From CALODL01 sp942492115 (GTDB lineage: Bacteria > Planctomycetota > Phycisphaerae > UBA1845 > CAIVHJ01), in assembly GCA_942492115.1 (NCBI GenBank), contig CALODL010000007.1:62001-126000 (forward strand): 64,000 bases of DNA. The letters run 5' to 3'. The notes under the pieces are model-generated. The model did no database searches. It was not told where the DNA came from and saw nothing but the letters and a program-made list of their open reading frames with translations. The position numbers were made by a program, and so were the translations under genes. This document shows positions 1 through 9,500 of the stretch, piece by piece. Every line of letters begins with the position of its first letter. The first letter of the stretch is position 1.

Positions 1-1365
1 CCCCGGCTCGGTCTTGTCCACGTCTTCGGCACACTCGTCATTGCAGTCGGGGGTGCCGTCATCATCGCTGTCCGTGTCCGGCGTGCCGCAGCCGCACTCA
101 CCGGGCTCGGTCTTGTCGGAATCTGTCGGGCAACTGTCCACAGGCCCGGGTCCGCCACCCCCCACTGCGGGGGCTCCGCCACCGCCGCCGCCACCACCAC
201 CACCTGCGGGCAGACCATTGTCATCGCAGCCCGCATCAAAGACATAGGCGCTGCCGGCGGTGTCGCCGAGCACTAAGTTGAATCCAGCACCGACCACGTT
301 GGTCGTTCCGTCGGTCGCAACACTACCCCCAAAGAACATGTCGCCCGCCTGAATTGGCTGGAAAGGACCGGCACTCAGTGTGGAGCGCCACTCGCCTTCA
401 ATCAGCTGAAACACCCAGGCAATCCCGGCGTTACTAAACGGATCGGCGGCAATCATTGTCGAACCGGCGATCGCCACAGTCTCACCGTAGCCTAAAGCAC
501 CCGTGAAGGTCCTTTCTTCGACCCAGGCCATGCCGTCGAAACGGTAGATATACACGATGCCCGTACTCGGTGCGCCCACGGCAGCCACCGTGCCATCGAT
601 TGAAACGGAACTCCCGAAGAAGGAGCCGGCAGCCGGCATGGCGGGGAGTGTCCCGGTATCGGCCCATGTCGCGCCGTCGCGTTCGAGAATGTGCACTGCG
701 CCAGCGTTCGCAGCGACCGTATCATCCGTCCGCGCACCTGCCAGGGCTGTGTCACCGCTGATGCTCACTGAAGTGCCCAACTGGTCGTCGTCGCCGACGG
801 CCCTGAAGACAAACGACCAATTGCCCATGTCTCTTTCATAGATGTAAGCCAGACTCGCACCGGGCGCGCCGATGATGGCCGTATTCCCGCTGACATCGAC
901 CGAGAAGCCGAATTGGTCGCCGGCTGCCGGTGTGTCGAGAATGATCTTCTGCTCGAGCATCCACATGTCGCCGCTGAGTACGAAGACATAAGCCGCGCCC
1001 GCATTGTCTATGTCATCGAACGGTGTGCCGACGATCAGAGTGTCCCCGTCCAGTCCAACGGCATGGCCGAACCGCCCCATGGCATCGGCGGTACCGGTCG
1101 TCAGGGCCTGATCGAACTGCCAGCTCCCGTTGAACGTGTAGATGTTCACCACACCAGCGTCGGCACCCGCGGTATCCGAGAACGGCGCGCCGATCGCGGC
1201 AAAATCACCATCCACGGCGCTGGCGGCGCCGAAGCGATTGTCGACGGTGCCGCCTGATTCGGAGACGCGCTCCGGAGGACACTGCGCCCAGGCCCCCTGG
1301 GTCAGCGCACAGAATCCTGCGCAAGCCATGAACGTCACAGCGCCGTTGGGTCGAATAGAAATCAT
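1..1365 (-). CDS. FG-GAP beta-propeller exported protein (partial, continues beyond left edge)
   Basis: The reading frame is open from an ATG at 1365 to the window edge (455 codons, no stop), so the C-terminus is missing. An AGGAGG ribosome binding site lies 7 nt before the ATG. The N-terminus is a signal peptide, probably cleaved after QGAWA. Residues about 35-390 carry repeated FG-GAP type blades with motifs such as FGAASAVDGDFAAIGAPF, FGHAVGLDGDTLIVGTPF and FGFSVDVSGNTAIIGAP, the pattern of integrin-like beta-propellers. A run of glycines (about 395-415) follows, then Asp-rich thrombospondin-type-3-like repeats (DTDSDDDGTPDCNDEC) that probably bind calcium. It is probably a surface or extracellular adhesion protein, but its ligand cannot be read from sequence. 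The missing C-terminus could hold a sorting signal for the exosortase encoded just upstream; that part is speculation. Confidence 0.85.
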   Translation of the reverse strand, partial: MISIRPNGAVTFMACAGFCALTQGAWAQCPPERVSESGGTVDNRFGAASAVDGDFAAIGAPFSDTAGADAGVVNIYTFNGSWQFDQALTTGTADAMGRFGHAVGLDGDTLIVGTPFDDIDNAGAAYVFVLSGDMWMLEQKIILDTPAAGDQFGFSVDVSGNTAIIGAPGASLAYIYERDMGNWSFVFRAVGDDDQLGTSVSISGDTALAGARTDDTVAANAGAVHILERDGATWADTGTLPAMPAAGSFFGSSVSIDGTVAAVGAPSTGIVYIYRFDGMAWVEERTFTGALGYGETVAIAGSTMIAADPFSNAGIAWVFQLIEGEWRSTLSAGPFQPIQAGDMFFGGSVATDGTTNVVGAGFNLVLGDTAGSAYVFDAGCDDNGLPAGGGGGGGGGGAPAVGGGGPGPVDSCPTDSDKTEPGECGCGTPDTDSDDDGTPDCNDECAEDVDKTEPG

Positions 1366-1627
1366 TGAGGATCCTCCTGCCGCCTGACTGCACGGATCCG
1401 AACTGCTGGATCCCCGGCGGTCTCTTTCTTGCATCTCATAAGTGACGGTCGCAACGGTGCCGCTTCCGCAAAGGAGCGGTCAGGAAACGAGACTCCGCTC
1501 AGCCCCAACGAAGTCATCGTCCGCCCACTGCATACGACCAGAGTGAAATGCCCCCGCAGCAATAATGGGGATTCTAGTCGCAGGCCCGAAGCAATTCCAA
1601 TTATGTTCCCAGGCATGGTGTTGCGCC

Positions 1628-2524
1628 TTATCCTGACTCGGGCGCCGCGACCTGATCGGGTTGGTCCTCAACGGGAAGGGCCAGGCGTCCCAGCAACCAC
1701 AGTTCGCCGGCCAGGAATATCACGGCCATCGGCATCATGGTCAGACCTGCAAAATCATGGAAGAATCGCTCAGCGACTTCACTCGAGGTCTCGAGGAACA
1801 GGATGGCGGTGATCACCAGACGGAAGATGTTGCACACCACCGCTACCGGGATGCTCGAGAGCACGACGACCGCTTTCTGCCACGGCGGTCGACGGACGAC
1901 AAAACAGATTGTCGCAGCAACGACAACAAAGGCCGCCAGCATCCGCAGGCCGCTGCACGCCTCGACGACTGCAATGGCCTGGTCGTTGAGCACCATCACG
2001 TTACCTTGTCGGGTGACCGTCACGCCCATGACTTCGAGAATAAAGACCGCCCCATAACTGGCCATCTGCTGCAGGTCCAGAGAAATGGCACTTTGAACCC
2101 GCCCCGGCAGCGGAACCATGAGCATCATGAACACCAGAATCCACGCCACATGACGGAACACGGCCCACCCGCATACCAGCAGCACGACCGCCGCGAGCGT
2201 CATGACGCACGAGTATCGTTCGATCGACTCGTACAAACCGATGACGCCCGCAGCCCGAACGAACTGCGCGACGGCGAGAAGCCCTGCACCTGCCCAAAAA
2301 GCAGGCCGAACGGGGCAGTCGAGCAGGCGTCCACGATCACTCCACAGCAGGTATAGAGCAATGAGTGGCACAAGGATCCCAACTGAATGATTGGGGTCAT
2401 TGTTCCAGTTGCGGTACATCGCGACGAGTGTCGGCCAATACGACCAGGCCAACGCCACCAGAGCGCCGAATACCCCCCAGATCCACGCAGTGGACCGTGG
2501 CGCGCCGATCACGTTCGGACTCAT
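1628..2524 (-). CDS. Exosortase (membrane transpeptidase-like sorting enzyme)
   Basis: The 298-aa protein is very hydrophobic, with about eight membrane segments. It carries the exosortase catalytic residues in the expected order: Cys190 in EACSGLRML, Arg235 in NIFRLV and His256 in FFHDFAG. Exosortases cut PEP-CTERM-like C-terminal signals of exported proteins and are usually linked to exopolysaccharide loci. The ATG overlaps the stop of the upstream EpsI-family gene by 4 bp (ATGA), indicating translational coupling. Length and motifs fit the family. The subfamily was not assigned. None of the complete exported proteins in this window ends with a recognisable PEP-CTERM-like tail, so its substrates probably lie elsewhere. 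Confidence 0.93.
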   Translation of the reverse strand: MSPNVIGAPRSTAWIWGVFGALVALAWSYWPTLVAMYRNWNNDPNHSVGILVPLIALYLLWSDRGRLLDCPVRPAFWAGAGLLAVAQFVRAAGVIGLYESIERYSCVMTLAAVVLLVCGWAVFRHVAWILVFMMLMVPLPGRVQSAISLDLQQMASYGAVFILEVMGVTVTRQGNVMVLNDQAIAVVEACSGLRMLAAFVVVAATICFVVRRPPWQKAVVVLSSIPVAVVCNIFRLVITAILFLETSSEVAERFFHDFAGLTMMPMAVIFLAGELWLLGRLALPVEDQPDQVAAPESG

Positions 2525-3231
2525 CGACCCGACTCCCTGCGTTGACGTCCCACGGCTTCGACCAGAAGCGCCCGGATGGCTGCCGTGGCGTCGGCGGCAA
2601 ACCGCATCGTGCTGTCATCGGCCAGTTGCGGCCGCAGGGGATGACGTGCGGTCACCTGCACCTGGGCCATGAAACCTGCCGACTGACGCTGGGCGACCAC
2701 CTCGCGCAAGCGCGATTCGTCTGCACAAGCTTCGCCATCCACGAGGTAGTAACTCAACACGCTGATCCGTTCGTTGGTCAGGCCGCCGCGGGCGAACCGG
2801 AACACCCGGGCAGGTACCTGCGCGCCGGAGCCCGTCTCCAGCTCGACTTCGCGGACGGACTCCAACGACCAGCCCGAGCCGGGATAGCACACCTCGGGAC
2901 GATGCGGCAGCAGCTCGCGAAAGCGGACGCCATAGGCCACGAACAGTTTGATGACCTCATCGCCCTGGTGGCGCTGGTAGGCTCGAAACAGGTGGTCCTC
3001 AGTATCGGTCGCGGCTACGAGATGGTCATCCAGCTGCAGCTCCGTCCCCTGCCACGACCCGATGTTCAACGGCAACGCCCGCAGGGTGCCCGGCGGGAGT
3101 AGAACGGAGCCACTGACATCGGCCAGACTGCCGGTCAGCTCGCGGCTCGCGATGCCCGCAGCGACCAGCAGCCCTGCAGCCAGCGCGGCCCCCGCCAGCG
3201 GCCTGCGATCGTGCTGATGTCCATTCTTCAT
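2521..3231 (-). CDS. epsI: EpsI-family exosortase-associated protein
   Basis: This 236-aa protein has one N-terminal hydrophobic segment (about residues 12-28) followed by an exported domain. It carries the typical EpsI signature: IGSWQGTELQLDD near residue 57 and HRPEVCYPGSGW at 110-121. EpsI-family proteins are encoded next to, or fused to, exosortases and act in exopolysaccharide and sorting systems; their biochemical role is poorly defined. The frame is open 27 codons further upstream, but the ATG at 3231 has GAGGA 5 nt before it and starts directly ahead of the membrane segment, so this start was chosen. It precedes the exosortase with a 4-bp ATGA overlap. Its promoter should lie in the 256-bp divergent region shared with the gene at 3488. 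Confidence 0.9.
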   Translation of the reverse strand: MKNGHQHDRRPLAGAALAAGLLVAAGIASRELTGSLADVSGSVLLPPGTLRALPLNIGSWQGTELQLDDHLVAATDTEDHLFRAYQRHQGDEVIKLFVAYGVRFRELLPHRPEVCYPGSGWSLESVREVELETGSGAQVPARVFRFARGGLTNERISVLSYYLVDGEACADESRLREVVAQRQSAGFMAQVQVTARHPLRPQLADDSTMRFAADATAAIRALLVEAVGRQRRESGR

Positions 3232-3487
3232 TTGATTCCTCGCCGAACTGCAGGATACCGCGCGAAAACGGCCCGATAATGTCGTGTAGATCAATAGGTC
3301 GGCATGCGCCATTGCCCGAGCCGTGAATCAATCTTAATAGTACATCGGTCGATTGCCCATGCCGCGTGCCAACGCAGCGCAGGACCGACCGCCCTGAGTC
3401 GAGAAGAGGCCTTGCCAACCTGCCGTGCCGGGCCGGGACCCGGATTGCGGCATATAGTCCTTTGTCGGACAACACATGAGGACGCTC

Positions 3488-6292
3488 ATGAACAGCATCA
3501 TCCCCACCCGGGTCACGCTCTATGTACCCCTGTGCTTGCTCACGCTGGCCGTCCAGTGGGGGTGCGGCTCGAACACGGGTGCCCGCTCGTGGCGCGACAA
3601 CCCCCGCCCTACGATCTCTGGACGCATCATGGCCGACGGCAAGCCTCTCCCGGGCGCGACGGTCGCGGTCAACAATGTCAGAAGCGACTCCACGGCGGTC
3701 ACCGATGTCCACGGGGTCTACAGCATACGCGTCCCTTTCGGATGGTCGGGCATCCTGACACCACAACATAGCGATTTTGAGTTCGACCCGCGATTCCTGT
3801 CGCTGGACGAGGTCATGAGCGATCAGCCGGCGGTCGATATCACGGGGCAGCGCAAACAGCACACAATCGCGTTGACCCCGCGAACTCCGCACCGAAGGCG
3901 GGGAATCAACGAAGACTGCATCATCGATCGCGATTGCGATGACGACGTCTATTGCAATGGTTTCGAGAGTTGTATCGCTGGACGATGTCGCCCGGGTGAT
4001 GCGCCATGCGATGCAGCACTGACCTGTGACGAGAAAACCCATCGCTGCGTTGCCTGTACTGCCGACGCAACGTGTGACGATCAAACGTTCTGCAACGGCG
4101 TCGAGAAGTGCGTTGACGGACGTTGTGAGGGCGGATCGTCACCGTGCCCAGATGAGCTGTTCTGTGATGAATCCGCATCCCGCTGTACGACGCGCGACCA
4201 CGGAATCGTGGGCATCAGTTTGATCGATGCTGACAGCGATCTGCCGATCCCCGGCTATGAGACTCTCGTCGACAACGCGGAACTTGAGCTGGTTGGTTTG
4301 CCCCGCCTTGCCATCCGCGCAACCACGCACCCCGCCCGGGTCGGTAGTGTGCAGTTCGTCCTCGTGCACGATGGTACGCCCATGGAGTCGACTTTGCGCA
4401 ACAGTCCTCCTTATGCCCTGTTCGGAGCACCGGATGGTAATTTCGTAGCCTGGCCCAACGGCGCCCCCAAACCGGGGACATACGCATTGACGGTCACCGC
4501 GTTCGCCGAGCCAGACGGCGGCGGTGCGACGCTTGAACCGCACGTCGTCCATTTCAAGATCAAGGCCCCACCGGAATGTGCAGAACACGGCGACTGCGAC
4601 GACAAACGCTACTGCAATGGCGCCGAGCAGTGCACCGATGGGGCATGTGTCGCCGGAGCGGCGCCCTGCGCCGAAAACGAAACGTGTGATGAGCGGCGCG
4701 ATCGGTGCCAGGCGACTTGTGCGGACCACAGTGAATGCAACGATGGTTTGTTCTGCAACGGAGAAGAGCTGTGTGTTGCCCATGTGTGCGCGGTGGGCAC
4801 GCCGCCATGCTCGGCCGACCTGGTGTGTAACGAAGAGACACGTGCTTGCGAAGCTCCGCCCGCCAAGACGTATTACGTCGACGACGACGCCAAGCTGCAG
4901 CCGCAGCACGATACCTCAGCTGAGGCAGGTACGATCAATAATCCGTTCCGTTCGCTGCGCCACGCCGCCAACGTGGTCGCCCCGGGCGACACTGTGATCA
5001 TCCGTGCCGGCACGTATGTCAGCGATTCCACCAAGCAGACCGATGCGCTGGCCCAAATCACGACCAGCGGCACGGCCATGGCACCGATCACGTTCAAGGC
5101 AGCCGATGGTGAAAAAGTCGTCTTGTCAGGTTCCGGAAACCTGAACATTCTGCTCGATATCGCGGCAGCCTATATCAATATCGAGGGACTCGAACTCACA
5201 GGTGCTCGACGTTGCGCCATCGTGATCAATGGTCCGGCCAGCCATCATGTCAATATCCGAATGTGTCACGCACACCACAACGACCATGACAATCGTTTCA
5301 TCGGCGCAGCCTTCCGTACCTCGGGGCCCGTTGAAGACATCCTGTTCGAGGACTGCCTGAGCAACAATAACGCCGGCGGTTTTCAGATGAAGGACGGTGC
5401 CAACATGACCGTCGCCAAAGCCACGGTCCCGCCGAAAGCCGGCAACGATGGCTACGCCAGCGATCTGCCCGAAGAACAGTGGTCGAGCTGGCCGGGCTGG
5501 GATTTCGCAGCGCGCAGAGTCACGTTCCGCCGCTGCATCGCCCACAACAACACACTCATCGATGAACACAGTGACGGCTTTGGCGGGCGCTACGCGGTCG
5601 AGTGCATCGTGGAGGATTGTATTTCGTTCCGCAACGTCGACGACAATATCGATCTGATCGGCGCGACCCGGTGCATCGTGCGCCACAACATCGTCTTTCA
5701 AGCCGATTACTTCGACACGCCGGACGGCGACGGCAACGGGATCAAAATTGGCGTGCGCGGTGGACTCGATTGCATTGCCCACCACAACATCAGCTTCGGC
5801 AATCGCCGTGGGGCGCTGGACATGGCCGACACGGAGCGTGCCGCGGCCTACAACAACACCTGCCTCACGAGCGACAAGTGGTTCGGGATCTGGTTCGAAG
5901 GCAGTCGCTCCAAAGTCGGCATCAAAGCTCAGAACAACATCTGCTACAACAACCCGAAGGGTGGTATCGGACTGAACAGTGGTGTCCGTGCCGATGTCGT
6001 CGACCATAATCTCATATCCGGAAAAAACCGCCACAACTGGCGTCAATCGCCCGGGCGTGGGGGCATGAAAGACACGGACCCCATGCTCGCATCTGACGAT
6101 TTCGAGATCGACGTTACGTTTACCGAGGACATGTCCATTCGCAATCGCCTCGATCACATTCGCACGCAGGTCTTCGACAAGGTTCGCCTGCGCGTTGGAA
6201 GCCCGGCCATCGACGCCGGTGTCGTCATTCCCGGCATCACGGCGGACTATCTGGGTAAGGCTCCCGACATGGGCGCCGTTGAATCGCACTAG
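3488..6292 (+). CDS. Modular exported PL9-like beta-helix protein with Cys-rich units
   Basis: This is a 934-aa exported protein. The ATG at 3488 has TGAGGA 5 nt upstream; an in-frame ATG at 3476 overlaps that SD and is less likely. The hydrophobic N-terminus ends in VQWGCGS, so it may be a lipoprotein, though this lipobox is atypical. Modules in order: a carboxypeptidase-regulatory-like fold (about 39-110, ISGRIMADGKPLPGATVAV), two Cys-rich units (142-235), one Ig-like module (240-355, PPYALFGAPDGNF), two more Cys-rich units (362-455), and a right-handed beta-helix (459-934) ending with the common SPAIDAG...DMGAVES tail. The helix has a PL9-like site: Asp696, Asp718/Asp719/Asp722 and Lys753 in GNGIKIG. 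In PL9 lyases these residues bind calcium and act as the base that cleaves uronate polymers. The activity is inferred, and the Asn in VDDNID is unusual among the paralogs. Confidence 0.88.
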   Translation: MNSIIPTRVTLYVPLCLLTLAVQWGCGSNTGARSWRDNPRPTISGRIMADGKPLPGATVAVNNVRSDSTAVTDVHGVYSIRVPFGWSGILTPQHSDFEFDPRFLSLDEVMSDQPAVDITGQRKQHTIALTPRTPHRRRGINEDCIIDRDCDDDVYCNGFESCIAGRCRPGDAPCDAALTCDEKTHRCVACTADATCDDQTFCNGVEKCVDGRCEGGSSPCPDELFCDESASRCTTRDHGIVGISLIDADSDLPIPGYETLVDNAELELVGLPRLAIRATTHPARVGSVQFVLVHDGTPMESTLRNSPPYALFGAPDGNFVAWPNGAPKPGTYALTVTAFAEPDGGGATLEPHVVHFKIKAPPECAEHGDCDDKRYCNGAEQCTDGACVAGAAPCAENETCDERRDRCQATCADHSECNDGLFCNGEELCVAHVCAVGTPPCSADLVCNEETRACEAPPAKTYYVDDDAKLQPQHDTSAEAGTINNPFRSLRHAANVVAPGDTVIIRAGTYVSDSTKQTDALAQITTSGTAMAPITFKAADGEKVVLSGSGNLNILLDIAAAYINIEGLELTGARRCAIVINGPASHHVNIRMCHAHHNDHDNRFIGAAFRTSGPVEDILFEDCLSNNNAGGFQMKDGANMTVAKATVPPKAGNDGYASDLPEEQWSSWPGWDFAARRVTFRRCIAHNNTLIDEHSDGFGGRYAVECIVEDCISFRNVDDNIDLIGATRCIVRHNIVFQADYFDTPDGDGNGIKIGVRGGLDCIAHHNISFGNRRGALDMADTERAAAYNNTCLTSDKWFGIWFEGSRSKVGIKAQNNICYNNPKGGIGLNSGVRADVVDHNLISGKNRHNWRQSPGRGGMKDTDPMLASDDFEIDVTFTEDMSIRNRLDHIRTQVFDKVRLRVGSPAIDAGVVIPGITADYLGKAPDMGAVESH

Positions 6293-6525
6293 GGACTGGG
6301 CTCTGTGCCATGTCCCGGGCCCGAGAGCACACGCCGCCGCGCAATCGCCACCAATGAAAGCGGTTACATCGACGTAGGACAGCCCTGACGCGTGGTGCAC
6401 ACCGTTTTGACTGCCGCTCACGTGCGAAATCGCGCCGCTTCGACTACCTTTCCATCAGTGCACATCTTTGCCGTGATGAGGGTCACGGCAGCCACCGTGT
6501 ACCGCCCTGCCGGAGTGAGAGAGAG

Positions 6526-9500
6526 ATGCCCCATTTCCGGGTTTTGACTTGCTGCGCAGCCTGGCTGCTGAGCGCTTCCGTATCCGCGCGCGTATTCGCG
6601 CAGGATGTCACTGGCATTGAGAGTGGTCGCATCAACGTCGGGAGCACCCTGACCCGCGTGGTGCTCAATGGCACGTTCACTGCGCCTGTCGTGGTGTGCA
6701 CGGTCAACCGAACCCACAATACGGCGCCGGTCGTGACACGTGTATCCGCGGTCACGCCCCATAGCTTCGATGTCCGCCTGCAGAACCCGTCGAACGGTGC
6801 TGTCGTTGCTGACTGGGTCAGTTACCTGGTGGTCGAATCCGGCTCATGGTCGGTCGACGGCGTCGCTGTCGATGCGTGGACCTACACGTCCACGTTGACT
6901 GACCATGACGGAATGTGGGCCGGACGGATGCACAACTACTTGCAGAGCCATGACGACCCCGTCGTTCTTGGACAGGTCATGACATCCAATGATGCCGACT
7001 GGTCAGTATTCTGGTGCCAGGGCGCCCTGCTCGCCGATGCTCCAACCGCCTTGAACCTGCGAACCGGCAAAATGGTCGGCGAGGACACCCGGCGCACACG
7101 CGCCAACGAGACCATCGGAATCATTGCCATCGGAACGGCGTCCGGCACGCTGGGGGGCGTGGCCTTCGAAGCGCGTGTCGGACCGGATACCGTGCTCGGT
7201 ATCGGTGGGGCCGCGCCGGTACCGTACACCTTCGCCGCCCCCTTCGACTCGGCTCCGCAAATCGTGCTCGCCACGATGGCGGGTATCGACGGCGGCGTAG
7301 GCGGATGGGCCCAATCACATGGAACCACCCCGACCCAGGTGTTCTTGAGTATTGACGAAGATCAACTGCAGGACGACGAACGCACGCACACTTCCGAGCA
7401 GGTCGGCTATGTCGCGTTCGAACATGGTTTCAATCTGGCCATCGCCAGCGGATCGGCCTGCACGGTCGACGCCGACTGCGAGGACGCCATTGCATGCACG
7501 ATCGACCGTTGCATTGCAGGCATCTGCGAACAGGTGACGCTCGACGAACTGTGCGACAATGGCCAGTACTGTGACGGGGTCGAGTATTGCGCCACCGTGA
7601 CCGGATGCATGCCTGGCACCCCACCCTGCAGCGGCGGATGCAACGAAACCACTGACCAGTGTGCCGGGTGCATCACGGATGACGATTGCCGAGACGGGCT
7701 CTACTGCACAGGTGTTGAATCCTGCGTAGGCGGCGCTTGCGTAGCCGGTACCCCTCCATGCGCCAGCGGCTTCTGCCTCGAACCACACGACACCTGTGGC
7801 TACTGCTATGGGAGCGACGATTGTGACGATGACCTGTTCTGCAACGGCCCCGAAATCTGCTACTACGGAGCGTGCTGGTCACTCGATCCGCCATGTGCCG
7901 GACTGTGCGACGAGGACATCAACTCGTGCGTGACCTGCTTGTCGGATGCCGATTGCGATGACGGCGTGTTCTGTAATGGCGCCGAGATGTGTGATGCAGG
8001 CACATGCCAGGCAGGCACCCCTCCAGATTGTTCCGATGCACACCCGTGCACTGTCGACAGTTGCAGCGAAGCACTGGCCGCCTGCGTCAACACGCCCAGC
8101 GACATATCGTGCGACAATGGGGCGTTCTGCGACGGCCACGAGACGTGCGATCCGTTGTTCGGTTGTGTCCCGGGCACTGCACCGTGTCCAACACAGTGTA
8201 GTGAGCCCCTCGATACGTGTGTCGAATGTACGACTGACGCCGAGTGCTCCGACGACCTGTTCTGCAACGGCGCCGAACAGTGCCAGAATGGCTTGTGCGT
8301 GGCAGGTGTTGCACCGACATGCAACGACGGAGTCGCTTGCACACTCGACATGTGCAACGAGGCCGCAGCAGCCTGCAGCCACACCGTCGACCATTTGCTG
8401 TGCAGCAATGGCCTGTTTTGCGACGGCCTCGAAACCTGTGATCGTGCCCTGGGCTGCATCCCGGGGGCAATCCCCTGCACGGGCGCATGCGACGACTTCC
8501 TGGACGCCTGTGTCGAATGCCTCGCCGATGACGACTGTGACGATCGTCAACCGTGCAACGGCATCGAACACTGCATCGCCGGCGTATGCGTCACCGGCAC
8601 GGCCATCGCATGTGATGATGGCCTCGCGTGTACGCATGACGCCTGCGACGAGACCACCGGCCTGTGTGCGTTTACACCACACGACGACCTCTGCGACAAC
8701 GGCTTGTTCTGCGATGGATCCGAGACGTGCGACGTCCAATTGGGCTGCCTGGAGGGTGTCCCGCCCTGCGCGCTCCTGTGCAACGACGACACGGACACCT
8801 GCACCGAGTGCTCAGGATCTGCAGATTGCAATGATGGCCTGTTTTGCAATGGCGAAGAGACCTGCGTCGATGGAGCATGTGTCGTCGGGCCTCAACCGGA
8901 CTGCACCGACGGCGTCGCGTGCACCGTGGATACGTGTGATGAGGATTCGATGGCATGCCTCCACACGCCCAACTCCTCGGCCTGCTCTGACGGTGCCTTT
9001 TGCAACGGTCCGGAGACGTGCCATCCAGTGGACGGCTGCATCGCCGGACCCGCGCCGTGCCCCGGCTTGTGCAACAATACGCTGGCCGCCTGTGTCGAAT
9101 GCATCACCGACGACCATTGCGAGGACGGCCTCGTGTGTAACGGGACGGCGACGTGCGCAGCCGGAGTGTGCATCCCCGGGGCGCCCCCCATTTGTGACGA
9201 CGGGATCACCTGCACCGTCGACCTCTGTGACGAGACCACGCGCGGCTGCCAGTTCACGCCCGATGATACGCTGTGCGACAATGGGCTGTTCTGCGACGGC
9301 AGTGAACAGTGCGACCACATGAACGACTGTGTTCCCGGCGTGCCCCCCTGTTCTGCGGCGTGTGATGATACTGCCAACCTGTGCGTCGAATGCCTGGACA
9401 ACAGCGGATGTGACGACGGTCTGTTTTGCAATGGGGCCGAGACCTGCGCTGCAGGGGTGTGCATTGCTGGACTTCCGATCGACTGCAGCGATGCCATCGC

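Noticed and set aside
1429..2356. Plus-strand open frames opposite the exosortase
   Set aside because: The minus frame carries the complete exosortase motif set; the plus frames are low-complexity and have no domain.
5126..6421. 431-codon minus-strand open frame opposite the first beta-helix, with similar long frames opposite the other helices and at 8812-10140
   Set aside because: These are shadows of GC-rich plus-strand genes; the plus frames have signal peptides, conserved modules and ribosome binding sites.
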